From: Termitomyces sp. T153
Taxonomy: Eukaryota > Basidiomycota > Agaricomycetes > Agaricales > Lyophyllaceae
NCBI GenBank assembly: GCA_018296165.2
Contig: JACKQL020000064.1
Coordinates: 1-64,000, forward strand
Direction of reading: 5' to 3'
Length of the DNA stretch: 64,000 nt
The notes beneath the pieces were generated by a model. That model worked only from the letters and a program-made list of their open reading frames with translations, did not search any database and was not told where the DNA came from. Numbering within the stretch: position 1 is the stretch's first letter; every line of letters starts with the position of its first letter. The translations under genes and the position numbers were made by a program. Shown piece by piece: positions 11,505 to 23,182 of the stretch.

Positions 11505-12691
11505 TGTCAGGTTCCACTGACCTCGGGGGCTCAGCTGCACTGGGCAAGTCCTTACTAGGCGGGCGTGATCCCCTTGCACTAGTAACCGAACACTTGAAAA
11601 CGTTCTGGGCACTGATGGCTTGTGCGGATAGTCAGTGGGATGTGATCTGGACAGATCCAGGGAGGTCTGAAGAAGTCGGATTGCGAGGAAATGGGACGGT
11701 CTTGGCGGGGTTCAGGCAGAAGACTGTATGGGAGATTTGCGGAAGCAAAGGAGTAGGCAGCTGTGTGATCAATGGGAGCAGAGCCGGGGTTTGATGGGAG
11801 ATCAATTGGAGTTGATGGAGTCTGGGACCAAGCGAAGAGCGAGGTTCAGACCTGGTGAAAGAGTGTCGGGGTTTGTGATCATAATTGCAGAGTTTGTGAG
11901 GTCATTTAGGTTGATGAGGACTTGAGCTCAATGGCCGGACAGAGTCACCGAGACAGCGTCAGACAAAATGGAATGGAGTCGATATGGAACAAGAGTAGAT
12001 TCAAGTGGAGATATGAAACAATAACAAGAATGATAACAAAATGGAGACAAGACAAGACCGGGAGACTGAGATAAGACCAGAAGACTGAGATAAGACCGAG
12101 AGACTGAGATAAGAAAACGAGACACAAAACACGAAACACGAAACATGAGAAGGAAACAATCAGACCATAGGTAACATTAAGCAATATCAAGACTAGAGTA
12201 CGAAGAGCTACTCAACGGCTTATATACTGACTACCAGAGAACTTTGGGGTACGTCAGCTGCGGTGGCGGGGCTTGGCAGAGCTCGACGGAGTGGGCGGGT
12301 GTTGGTTGCAATCGAGGATCGGGCCATGCTGATACGTTGACGGGATCATTGGGGAATGCAGGTCGCCCCGAGGTTGTTGTGATACTCCAGAATGGGTGGG
12401 AGGAACTAGGGTGTTGAGTTGATGATGGGTGGCAAAGATCGGGAACAGCGGGGATGGTTCTCAGGGTTCGGGAGATCCAGGGTAAGTGTCAGTGGCTGCG
12501 GGGAAGGCATCGAAGTTGGCCAGGGGGCCGTCGGAGTTAGCTGGGGAGGCGTCGGAGTTAGCCGAGGAGGCGTCGGGGCTAACCAAAATAGGCGTGGGGC
12601 ATGGGCGGCAGTTTGGCAGAGCATCGGGGATTATTGGGGAATTGGGGAGTTGCTGGACGATGTGCGGGGGTCCAGGGGACGGGTCGTGACA
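11505..12691 (-). mobile_element. young solo gypsy LTR with target duplication
   Basis: The 1,187-bp LTR lies in minus orientation (TGTCAGGTTCC...GGGTCGTGACA) and is flanked by identical 5-bp repeats, CTCTG at 11500-11504 and 12692-12696. It aligns with the plus-strand LTRs A, C and E, but keeps many CpG sites that have become TG or CA in those copies. It is thus the least decayed member of the family here. With one LTR and a matching target duplication, it is a solo LTR left by LTR-LTR recombination. It interrupts the decayed gene relic at 12692-14531, which resumes on the left side only as a short stretch. Confidence 0.85.
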
Positions 12692-14531
12692 CTCTGGAGC
12701 TCCCCTCCTCACTTCCTTGACTCCCAGATCCACCTCCATCTGGGCCCTCACCATGGCCAGCACCTCTGTAAGCCTAGGCAACTCCTCCTTTACATCCACT
12801 GCCACTTCCCACCATGACCCTGGGACCACTGCATTATGCCATTGGTACCCTACCAACAACCATCCCATCCTTATCACCCCCTGGTCTAATTCTGGAGGAT
12901 GATCTGTAGGCATCTGTGCCAACCCATCCTGGATTGATGCAAAGGCAGTGGAGGCCCCATCCATAAGGACCCAGTGCTCCCAGACCCAGCCTGTTCCAAA
13001 ATTATTAACAGAGGTCAGAAAGCAAGAGAGGACACTTATGCAAGATCCTTGCATACCCTGAGGCTGCCTCACTCACCAGCCACTCCTCCTACTGCCTCCC
13101 AGTCTGGGCCTCTGCCTGAGTCAAGCCCTTCTCCCCTAAGTCCCACCATTCCTCCACCTCCTCCACAGACTGGGCCTCCAGCTGCAACAAATGCTCCTGC
13201 AGACCCCACACCTCCAATGCCCTTTCTATGGCCATCTGCACTGCTGTATTATAATCCTGCTGCAGTACATCTCTCTGCCTCTATGCCTGTTCCCAATCTT
13301 CCTCTGCTCTCCAGAGCTCCCCCTCTCACATTGCCAGCTAGACAGACCCTCCACCTGGCAACAAAGAAAGGTCTTGGAAATTGAAGGCATGGGCTCCAGT
13401 GAGCTTGACAGACACTCCATCAATGCCCACAAGCCAGGAGAATACATGTAGGGCCCAGGGGGGCCCACTATTGCCTCCTGGCCCCACAGCCTCTTGCTGG
13501 GCCCTGCTTCTGGTAGTGGAGAGGCCCTCCACTTGCCCTTGTTATGTGGCACCACCTCCCTCTCTCCCTCCACCTGCCCTGCAGGGGTCCCACCTTCTCC
13601 ACTGGCCACCCCATGCTCCTCTCACCCTCCAAACCTGAACCCCAGCCTGATACTTGGGCCTTCCAACTCTTGCCCAGCTGTTCCCTCACCCAACCCTCCT
13701 CCCACCCCTGTTCCACAGCAACACATGTGGCACACCACTCTAGCAAAATCAAACATTTCTTGTGCCTAGTGCAGTACAGAAGACAGACTGAAGTGTCACA
13801 GCAGGACCCCACAGTTAGCTCATTGAACTTGCACAACTCCCCCCACCAGGCACAGAGGGTGCACTGGAACAATTGGTCAGCAAACACTGAAAAAAGAGGT
13901 AGAGACTCACTGGAGCCTCATTCTGGCACCATTCTAGAGTTGGTGTCACCTGTGCTTGTAGAACCCTCTCTGCCTCTGGAACAATGTGAACAATCCCCAC
14001 CCCTAGACTGGGCCTCATAGAACACTCCAGGGCAATAGGAACTGAATGACTAGCAGGCCCTGACCCCCTCATATACAAAGAATCCCCAGAGGAACCCACC
14101 ACTGCTGAGGCCAACTCTGCCAAGCTCAATCAGTGATTGTGGAGCAAGAAAAAACATCACACTCACAATGACAGGCCATTGCCTCCACCTTCCTATGGTC
14201 CTGCCACTGTTCAAACTCCTGCCAACAATGCTTGTACTCCACCCAGATGGCCACACAATTGTCACCAGAAGAGAGTGGGATTAGCAATGGAGAATATGAT
14301 GATGGCATGGCAGAAGATATGGCAAAAGTTTGGGAACCCCAGGGTATGTCTGACCTTTGAATGACTTGGGAAGAGCTTCCTGATAAATGGTGGCCATGCT
14401 TCAATTTTGTTCCCCATGCCACTGCCACTTGCTGCAGTTTGATCAATATTACTTGGCTTTGATTCCCATGCCCCACCAATACCCAACCTGTGCCCCATGT
14501 CTTGAGGGTCTTGATACTGAAGAGGGGGTAA
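12692..14531 (-). pseudogene. decayed Cys-rich fungal gene relic
   Basis: On the minus strand, scattered frames can be chained into one ancient gene: about 14479-14126 (VAIWVEYKHCWQEFEQW), about 13887-13470 with a Cys cluster (C-x2-C...C...C...RHKKC) followed by ACVAxEQGWEEGWVREQLGKS, and about 12900-12700 (VLAMVRAQMEVDLGVKE). I recall proteins of this layout as common multicopy hypothetical proteins in Agaricomycetes; their function is unknown to me. Stops and frame changes show it is dead. The solo LTR was inserted into its 3' part. Confidence 0.5.
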
Positions 14532-15702
14532 TGTCATGACCTGCTTCCTAGACCCCCAACATTGTTCCCAGCCCACTCACTTCCCTAAAGTCCTCCCCCC
14601 AGTGCCCTAACAAACTCCCCAACCCTTGTACACCCTCCATGCCCACTCCAGGTAACTCCAATGCTTTTCTAGCAAACTCTGACAGCCCCCTGGCCCCCTC
14701 CAACACCTTCTCCACAGCTGTCAACACTTCCCCTGACTGTTCTGAGCCCCAAGAACCCTCTGTTCCTGACTCCATTGTATGCCACCAGCTCATCACCCTA
14801 ATTCACCCAACCTACTCTGGAGTACCATGACAACCTCAGGATGACCCACATTCTCAGCTGATTCCATCAGGATATCACTACAGCCTGCCCCCTGATTGCA
14901 ACCAACACCCATCAACTTCATGTGGCTCTGCCAAGCCCTGCTGCCACACCTGCTATCCCCCAGAGCTCTCCAGTAGTCAGTATATAAGTCATAGAGTAGC
15001 TCCTCATACTCTAGTCTTGATATTGCCTTACCTGATGTGTTTCTGATTGTTTCAATCTTGTGTTTCGTGTTCCATGTTATGTTTTCCTTTACTCTCAGTC
15101 TCCTAGCCTTACCTCCATCTCCCAGTCTTGTCTGATCTCTATCTCCATTATTGTTCTTGTTATCATTTTGTATCTCTGCCTGAATCTATTTTTGTTCTTG
15201 TCTCAATCTCATTTTGACTCTGTTTCACTCTGTCCAACTCTGTCTCATCTTGTTTGACTCCATTTCCATTATTGTGTCCAACTTCTCTTGACCTTATGCT
15301 CTTACAGACTCTGCATTTACAATTATGACCTCTGAACATTCATTAAACCAACTCTGGACCTCACTACTTGCTTGGTTCCAAAAGCTATCAACCTCCATAG
15401 ATCCTCCATCAAACTCTGGCTCTGCTCTCATCACTCACATAGCCCCTGCTTACTCTGTGCCTACAATACTTACTTCCAGACTTGTACCTGATGCCCCATC
15501 AAGTCCACCCCTTCCCCTGCAACTTGTCCTAGACTCCTCTGGACTACCCTGGACTTGTTCAGATCACTCCCCATTGCTTATTCTCCCAAGTGCCCCATGT
15601 TTAGGACCTCTCCAAGTGCCCAGTATCAGTGCAGAGAATCACATTTGCCTAGTAAGGATCTGCCCAATGTAGCTGAGCCCCTGTGGTCAGCAGAATCTGA
15701 CA
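14532..15702 (+). repeat. gypsy LTR E (degenerate, full length)
   Basis: Starts TGTCATGACCTGC and ends CAGAATCTGACA; 1,171 bp. It is very close in sequence to LTR C, including the TATA-like box (about 14979-14986). No matching 5-bp flanks were seen. It is followed immediately by a piece of another LTR (F) in the same orientation. Confidence 0.75.
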
Positions 15703-15747
15703 CACACCCTCTGTACTTGCCTCTGGACTTGTACCTGAGCCTTTCAC
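15703..15747 (+). repeat. gypsy LTR F, left piece
   Basis: CTCTGTACTTGCC...GACTTGTACCTGAGC matches the inner part of LTR A near 4100-4140. It continues in register on the far side of the copia insertion (21857-22063), showing that the copia element landed inside this LTR. Confidence 0.65.
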
Positions 15748-16046
15748 TGCCGGCCTGGCACTGAAAAACTGATCTAGTGACGACAAAAGAATGTAATCCC
15801 TCAGAGTCGTCCACAAGATGGAGGAAACAACTGGGATTAATGCATACCTAGTGATGACAAAAGAATGTAACTAAGTAGAACACGTTAGTAGAACTAAGTA
15901 TAGTAGCAAAAGAATAACACTTACTCCCTCAGAGTCGTCCACAAGATGGAGGAAACAACTGAGGGAGTAGTGTGACACAAGCGCAAAGCATAACACTGAT
16001 AACACGTGATTGAGTAGGAGCTGACTATTGACCTATAGGGCTAACA
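15748..16046 (-). repeat. copia 3' LTR
   Basis: This is the downstream LTR in the sense of transcription. It differs from the 5' LTR at five sites, each a C/T or G/A transition at a CpG (for example CTGATC here against CCGATC there). Internal blocks TCCCTCAGAGTCGTCCACAA and GACAAAAGAATGTAA each occur twice within the LTR. Confidence 0.9.
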
Positions 16047-16088
16047 CAACCCCATCAGCGATGTAGAGAGTACGTGTGAGAAAAGAAA

Positions 16089-19000
16089 TCATGAACGAGA
16101 AACAAGTCCGAGTGCGGGTACGAATTTGTAGTGTAGAGCTTTCGGTAGAGCCTTTGTTAAGATATCAGCGATCATGTCAGAGGTTGAGATCCATGAAGCC
16201 GAGAAGGAACCAGTCTTTAATTGATCACGTATAAAGTGATAGCGTATATCTATATGTTTTGACCTTGATGTCGTCCACTCTGAATTTGCAATGTTGAGAG
16301 CACTTTTGTTATCACAGAAAATCTGTAGAGGTCGAGGAACAGGGAGATCGAGGAATGTAAGTAGAAACCTGATAGAAATGGCTTCACGAATTGCATGGGC
16401 TAAGGCCATATATTCTGCCTCCATTGACGATAAAGCAACTGTTTTCTGTTTTGTTGAAGACCAAGACACCAGACTTGAGTAGAGGAAGAAAGCATATCCT
16501 GAAACACTTCGTCAAGTATTCACATCTGAAGCCCAATTGGCATCAACAACCCCAAAATCTGCTGGAAGAATTAATCTTGTAGGCGGATCCGGTGATGGAT
16601 GTGTGAAGTTATATTCCAAGGCATAATCTCGTGTCCCAGATATGTATCGTAATACACATTTTGCTACAAGTAGATGAGCTCGAGTCGGGTTGGAATTATA
16701 TTGCCCTAGTGACATCGCTGTGAAAGCTAGATCCGGTCGTGTACAGAGACTGAGATACAAGATTGATCCAACCAAGCGTTGATAGTGAACGGTAATCTCT
16801 TCGTCAGGTACGTCGGGTATTGAGTTAGGAGGAGGATCAGGTAGATCATGTATATTTCCATGAAGCGGGAGTGAGAGAGGTGAGGCATCAAGCAGTTTGT
16901 ATGTGCTGAGTAGATCCAAAACGAAACCTTTCTGTGATAACCACAGTTTTCTGTTCACTCGATCCCGGTCAACTTGAATTCCCAGGTATAGATTGATTGG
17001 GCCTGTATCCTTGACTTTGAAGTGTTTGTTGAGCTTGGAAACGATCCAATTGTACAAAGGAATCGAATTTGTGGCATTGAGACCGTCGTCGACATGGATG
17101 CAAAGTACAATGAGAAGTTTGTTACTGTTTTCCAGCATGGGTATTGATGCGTGAGGAGGGGATGTGAATCGACCGAAAAAGACTCCGTGATCCACGTTAC
17201 ACCTGGTTAGACCTAAAGCCTCTAGTTTCTCATGCAAGATTGCGTACCATTCGTGAGATGCTTGTTTGAGTCCATATAGAGCGCGTAAAGCACGGTTTAC
17301 TTTCTTTGGGTTGGAATCAGAAAAACCAGGTATCTGTTTTAAATATATCTCATGCATTAGAGGGGCATTGAGAAACACAGTCTTGACATCAAAACAAAAA
17401 AGTTCGAGGTCATGTAGTGCAGCGTATGCCAGAGTGATTCGAATACTCGTCATTTTGGCGACCGGAGCGTATATAGATCCATAGTCTTCTGGGCATTGGC
17501 TAAAACCTTGTGCAACTAAACGAGCTTTCTCTTTCCCTGCAATTGATGAACCATCTGGATTGTATTTGTGAGCATATACCCATCTTACTCCAATTGCTTT
17601 TTGACCCGGTGGGAGATCCGCAGGTGTGAAAACCCTTTGGGCATGAAGACTTTCAACTTCACGTTCCATCGCCGCTTGCCATATGTGAGCATCACTACGA
17701 TGTGTTGCTTTGTAGTAGTTTTCTGGCGCTTTGGTAAGATCGTATTGTTGAGGCATCTGAAAACAAAGGGGGTCAGGTCCATGAGTAACATAAGCTTTAT
17801 AATCTGAAAGGATAGGTACTTCCAGTGATGTTAAATCATCAATAGAATCAGAGAAGTTAGCAGTTGTCATCAAGGCATTTATGTCGAGGATTGCTGATAG
17901 TCCTTGATGAGGATTGAGTCGAGATTGGCGATTTGCTCAAAGACATGTGAGTTTTTCATTTTGTTGGGCTATCTCTTCTATGAAAGCTTGGCCTGCAGGT
18001 GTGTGTTTTATCATTCGTTTAGGTTGAGAGTGATTCGATTCTGATGACTGTTGAGATTCAATATGTTGGTCAGAATGTGGTATTGTGAGGGATACAGATT
18101 GAGAACGGATGGGAAGGGATGATTCAAGTAATGTATCTTGTGGATTTGAGGTGCAATTTGGAGATTGAGATCGTGTTTGAGATGATGAAGTTTTCAGGCG
18201 ACCACGGATATTTTCATTGAATATGACATCTCTTGAAAAGAAGTATTGACCGTTCATATCACGAACACCCCAGCCTATTCAATCTCCATCATATCCTACA
18301 AATATTGCTTCAAATCTACACGTGTCTCCTTTTCGGCAAGTTTCTTTAAGATGCAGGACAAAACACTGGCAACCCCATACTCAAAGATGTGATAAATCGG
18401 GTTTGGAATTTTCCATGACTTCGAATGGTGTTACAAGTGTTGGTAGGGTAGATGTTGGTAATCAATTTCAAAGATATTGTGCAGTGAGAATTGCGTCACC
18501 TAGGAAAGACATGGGTAAGCCCGATTCTGCCATCAACGTTTGAGCTGTATCTTCAATCATCCTAATATATCTTTCTGCCTTCCCATTTTGTTGGTGGGTG
18601 TATGCCGCTGTTGGTTGTACAATAATGCCTCGTTCATTGAGAAAATCCCGTAGGCTACCCTGAATGAATTCCTTTGCACCATTGCAACGTACCGCTCGAA
18701 CTTGATTTCCCGACTTAAGTTCCCATTGAGCCGTTGTTGATTTGAAATGATCACAGGCCTGATCCCGCGTGGTGAGCAACGCAGTACTCCCTAGATTAGA
18801 GAAGTCGTCTAGAATGGAGTGGAAATGGTGTGAATGTCCATTCGCAAATTGTACCAGAAATGGACCACAGGAGTCCATGTGCAGTAATTTGCATATGTCA
18901 TTTGCACGATGACCAAAATTGTCGTAAGGGCGAGCTGGTTGTTTACCAAGAATACAGGGAATGCAATGATCATCTTCTATATGACCAACATATTCAACCC

Positions 19001-21392
19001 CAGATGCATAGTTCTTGGTCAGAACTGCGCAAGTTGTATCTTGACTAGGATGACTGAATCGACGATGCCATAGAGTAGCTGTGATTGGGACTCTTGGGAA
19101 TGATGTCTGTGGCGTTTCAAGGGCAGGAAAAGCTACAGAGTTGTCATGGACTGGTAATACAAAATCGCAGTATAAGAACAAGAGTTTATTGTGGATCATT
19201 GCTTGAATAGCTTCGCCTTGGAGTTCGCAAAAAGATGATGGAAAGAAAATCGATGTGGCTTCATGTTCAAAAAGAAGAGTCAGGTTGTTCTCGACCATGG
19301 TCCCAACTGACAATAAGTTGATTGGAATATCTGGGGCATGAAGACAGTCTGGCAGTTTGAGTATTACGTTCTTTCCATTGACGTGAGCTCAAAAACAAAC
19401 TTCACCCTGAGCAAGAGTTGTTAATATTCCACAGTTTGCTGTCCCGACTGGAGATGCAAGGCTAGGATCATACGACCAGAAATACTTTTGATCTTTGATT
19501 AGGTGAGTCGTACAACCTGAGTCGAGGATAGAGTTGAATTTCAATGAAATGTCAGCAACAAGCGCAGAATCCGCCGAACTCAAGAAGGCTTGGTAGGGAG
19601 GCAACAGAGACTTATCAGGCTCAGAGGAATAAGCTGACACAATGATATCATTGTCCTCTTCAACGATAGTAGGTATTACATCTCGATCGTCGTCAGGTAT
19701 AAACAAAGGTAGAGCAGGAATAGGTTCAGTGATAGGTTCCTGTACGGCAACATTTGCTTTTGGTCTGAAGTTAGAGTCTTTTGCATGTTTGTTATTAGAT
19801 CCATGACAAGCAGGTTGATCATTCGATGTCTCGGTATTTGGATTCGAGGTATTCAGTGATGTGTGGGTAACTGGATTGCAATTCGATGATTTGTTGTTTC
19901 GATGTTGGTTGTTGCAGCGCTTAACCTCAATATCAATATCGAGAATCCGATCTGCAAGCACATCAAAAGTGAATGTGCCTTGAGGTCCAACCTCCCATGA
20001 TCGACGAACTTCCTCCCTGATCAGAGCATAAGCCTGCAGGGGGGGAATTCCATCCATGAACCCTTGAATCTTGTCGTGAGGAGAGAAATCCCATTCAGTG
20101 TGGTCTAGTTGATTCACTACAGTACGCCATGCTTGAACGTATGCAGGAATAGCGGTCGGAATGCATTGGAGACGAGTGACAGAGTCTTTAAGCACTTTGG
20201 CAGATGAAGCGCTCCCAACACTGTAACAGCAACATAGATAAGCTAGAATATCCCAAGCTGTGTGAGTAGGAAAATTGTGTGGTCCACTACGCGCAGGAGG
20301 AAGGCTGCCAAGAATCTCCGTTGACAGTTTACCTGTCAATACATGCGAGCATATCCCATCTTTGCGCCAAAAAGTTTGATATTCGCGTTCCTCGTCCAAT
20401 GTATTGTGTGGAGGGTAGGGTGGAGAGACCACAATTATACAAGTTGCGTCGAATGGCGTTCCCGGTGGAGGAATAGGACAAATGTGCCCTACCAGGCCCA
20501 GATGCTCAATGAGCGTCATGACATGAGTATACCAAGAACCCCAATCCAATGACCCAGTAAGACGAGGTATGGAAGAAAGAGGAGGTAATTTATTACTGTC
20601 AGAAGAAATATCTGGTACAGTATGTTGGGGGGGTGGTTGAAAATGCAAAGGTTGAAACTGATACTCTGGTAATGGTGAACGAGGAATGAACTGTGGTGCA
20701 TTTGGAAAAATAAAATTCTGTGGGGGAGGTGCCGGAGCATGTAACGGCAAAGGTGGTAAACAGGGAGGTGGGGCCACCGGTTGCAGACCAGGAAAATGAC
20801 CATATGGAAAAGGGGGGGTATGCACCACCGGTGGAATAGGTTGAGCTAAAGGTACAGAAGGAGGACGAGAAAGATTATGATGTAAAGGTGACATAGGAGG
20901 TGTGAAAGGAGAACGAGGTAATTCAACCAGTGCCGAAGGCGCACGTGAAGAATGAGGAGTATGAAAAACATCATGTTGAGGGAGAACAAAAGTATAAGCT
21001 GGTCAAATCGGTACGGTATCAGAACGAAGAGGAACCAAGGGAGGATGAATGTTTGGATGAATGGGGAAAGGAGCAACTAAAGGATTTGGATGTGGCAAAA
21101 TGGGATTGATATTTGTCGGAGTTGGCGTGTCTAAAGGAGCAGAGGAAAAATTATTCGATAAAGAGGAAGGTATATGCGGACGAGAACAACGTGTAGGCTT
21201 GGGAAAACAATTATATGCGCCTGAAACTAAAGTGGAATTCGTATTTGAAGAAGAAGGAAAAAGATGGGGGGGAGGGTCATGGCAAGGGAAAGAGGTTCTG
21301 GCAGTGTTACCCTGCATATCGACCCAAGAGCCCGGGCCTGGTGCCGGAGCTGTAAGACGAGGAGACTGAGATGGCGGAAGGAACGGATCCAT
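16089..21392 (-). pseudogene. copia gag-pol polyprotein with eight TGA stops
   Basis: A single frame of about 1,767 codons runs from ATG 21392 to TGA 16089 with no frameshift. Domains in order: Pro-rich N terminus; gag core (about 20590-19900); protease with DSGCTTH (Asp codon 19521-19523); integrase zinc site LWHRRFSH...CIPC near 19090-18950 and catalytic core to about 18470; RT 17700-16900 with HVDD (codons near 17085-17093) in place of YVDD; and RNase H with SSMEAEYMAL and DNKSAL near 16430-16290. In-frame TGA codons lie at 21003, 19389, 18468, 18462, 18381, 18279, 17937 and 16512 (lowest base). Several fall where relatives have Arg (YLxNxLPTSTLP, LxVWGC, NTxRSVSGY), so CGA-to-TGA change is the simplest explanation. 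No TAA or TAG stop interrupts the frame. Confidence 0.9.
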
Positions 21393-21557
21393 GGAATACG
21401 CCCGGAGACCGCTAAGACAGAGGGATCAAGCGTTACAATCACGACCAATCAATTGTATAAAACGGATGCAAAGAGTGAATAATAACCCAAGAGCTAGTGG
21501 TGAGTTGTTCCAACAGCTCAGTAGTGGCACGGCAATCCAAAAAGGATGCCCATAACC

Positions 21558-21856
21558 TGCCGGCCTGGCACTGAAAAACCGATCTAGTGACGACAAAAGA
21601 ATGTAATCCCTCAGAGTCGTCCACAAGATGGAGGAAACAACTGGGATTAATGCATACCTAGTGATGACAAAAGAATGTAACTAAGTAGAACACGTTAGTA
21701 GAACTAAGTATAGTAGCAAAAGAATAACACTTACTCCCTCAGAGTCGTCCACAAGATGGAGGAAACAACTGAGGGAGTAGTGTGACACAAGCGCGAAGCG
21801 TAACACTGATAACATGTGATCGAGTAGGAGCTGACTATTGACCTATAGGGCTAACA
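21558..21856 (-). repeat. copia 5' LTR
   Basis: This is the upstream LTR in the sense of transcription, expected to hold the promoter. It shares the internal duplications of the other LTR. The sequence directly inside (GGTTATGGGCATCC on the minus strand) is where the primer binding site should be; I could not match it to a particular tRNA with certainty. Confidence 0.9.
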
Positions 21857-22063
21857 TTCACCAGCCTGGTCCTTCTTTGTACCTTGTCTTAAACTCCCAC
21901 AGACCACTCTGGACTTGCTCATACTACTCCCCTTAGCTCATCCTTGCAAGTGCCTAAAGTTCAGACCTTCCTGGAGCACTAGGTTTTAAGCACAGAATAT
22001 TGCATCCACCTAGTAAGGACTTGCCCAGTCAAGCTGAGCCTGCATGATCAGCAGAATCTGACA
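21857..22063 (+). repeat. gypsy LTR F, right piece
   Basis: Continues LTR F after the copia insertion (CAGCCTGGTCCTTCTTTG...CAGAATCTGACA) and ends at the normal LTR terminus. The first five bases are the TTCAC target duplication. Confidence 0.7.
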
Positions 22064-22620
22064 ATAACATTGTCCTACTCAAACTAGAGCTCTTTGCTAT
22101 CCATGCTCTGGTAGAGATAGTGGTATAAAAGGATGAAGCAAACATCCTCAAGGACATCCAACAAGGAAATTGAGAGGGGTGCAGGAGGATGCAGTTGCCC
22201 AGGCAGCTCAAGCTCTTCAAGCACAACAAGCAAGTGGGGTCAAATCACTGTATGCAGATGAGCAGAATGGCCTTCTGAACTTTATAGCTGTTAGCTTACT
22301 GCCTGAAACTCCCTGCAGGCCTGCAGCAACTACATCCTGTCTTTTTAACATTGTCAAGTTGTGCCCTGCCCCAGAGGACCCAATCATAGGCTGCTGCCCA
22401 AAGCCACCACTACCACTAAATCTGGTGAATAATGAGGAAGAGTACAAGATAGAGGAAATCCTTGATAGCAGGATGTTCCAGGGAAAGGTCCAGTTCAAGG
22501 TGAAGTAGAAGGAGTATGATATTAAGGACATCTCTTGGAAACTACAAGGGAATGTACATGCACCAGCTCTGAACTGAGACTTCTACTGCAGCCACTCTGA
22601 ATATTTTAATGCACTGAAGG
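22064..22620 (+). pseudogene. Ty3/gypsy pol relic with chromodomain
   Basis: Directly after LTR F, the plus-strand translation gives LELFAIHALVEI, then QEDAVAQAAQALQ and SLYADEQNGLL, which is the segment between RNase H and integrase in gypsy pol. After a jump it gives EEYKIEEILDSRMFQGKVQFKVK, stop, EYDIKDISWKLQGNVHAPAL (about 22434-22570), a typical chromodomain of chromoviral integrases. The integrase core between them is missing, so there was an internal deletion. This shows that the gypsy family is a chromovirus-type element. Confidence 0.7.
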
Positions 22621-22699
22621 CATCTATCCCATCTTAGCAGCCAACAAAGCAATCCACAACTTCTTCTACCCCATAAACTAAGATGCTGCATGCTAGAGG

Positions 22700-23145
22700 A
22701 AGGTGATGTTGAGAGACCATTCCATTTCAGACCCCTTCTGTATTTCCTCAATTCTGAGCTCATTTCTTATTGTAAGCCTCTCATCTCCTGTCTACTGATA
22801 CTTCCAAACCAGGGCTTTCAAACAGCCCAGTCTCAACCTGTCATGTGATCTGGGTCTTGAGATTGAGGCTTTTTATAGTGGATTTCCACTTTTGGAAATC
22901 ACATATTGATTTTGGGCTCTGCACATGATAACAGAATCCCATGTCATATTTCCCATGGTTCAGTTTTGATAAATTTTTGGTCCTGGGAAAAGAAATCCTT
23001 AGACTTGTTCTCTTTGGGTCTCCCTTTGCCAGGTGAGTGGCAAGAGCTCTAGAATTTCTTGTAGATGCTGAATAGACTTTGGATCTCTCTTTGCCAGCTA
23101 CATGATCAAACTGCAGCTTCCAAAGGTTGCCCTTACACTAACCAG
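22700..23145 (+). repeat. dispersed repeats R2 plus R1, second locus
   Basis: About 22720-22985 matches 2127-2440 (R2), and about 22986-23145 matches 838-966 (R1), here joined head to tail. The joined arrangement is probably the original one. The R1 part carries a 25-30 bp insertion (TTTCTTGTAGATGCTGAATAG) compared with copy 1. Confidence 0.6.
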
Positions 23146-23182
23146 GCAAACACTTCAGAGGCTCTAGAAGCATGGGAAACAA

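Larger units (their letters stand above)
15748..21856 (-). mobile_element. structurally complete Ty1/copia retrotransposon
   Basis: The 6,109-bp element is in minus orientation. Two 299-bp LTRs (15748-16046 and 21558-21856) begin TG and end CA on the plus strand and differ at five positions. A perfect 5-bp target duplication TTCAC flanks it (15743-15747, 21857-21861). One gag-pol frame fills the inside (21392 to 16089). A purine-rich GATGGGGTTG lies directly inside the 3' LTR (about 16047-16058) as the likely polypurine tract. The domain order protease, integrase, RT, RNase H defines Ty1/copia. Eight in-frame TGA codons make this copy non-autonomous now. Confidence 0.93.

Noticed and set aside
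12461..13072. 203-codon minus-strand frame as an intact gene
   Set aside because: It runs across the border of the solo LTR, joining LTR sequence to the older Cys-rich relic; it is an accident of insertion.
16089..21392. TGA read as a sense codon (changed genetic code or selenoprotein)
   Set aside because: Host genes in the same window end at TGA (for example phytochrome 25541, USB1 56770). The TGA sites in copia match Arg positions, so CGA-to-TGA mutation is simpler.
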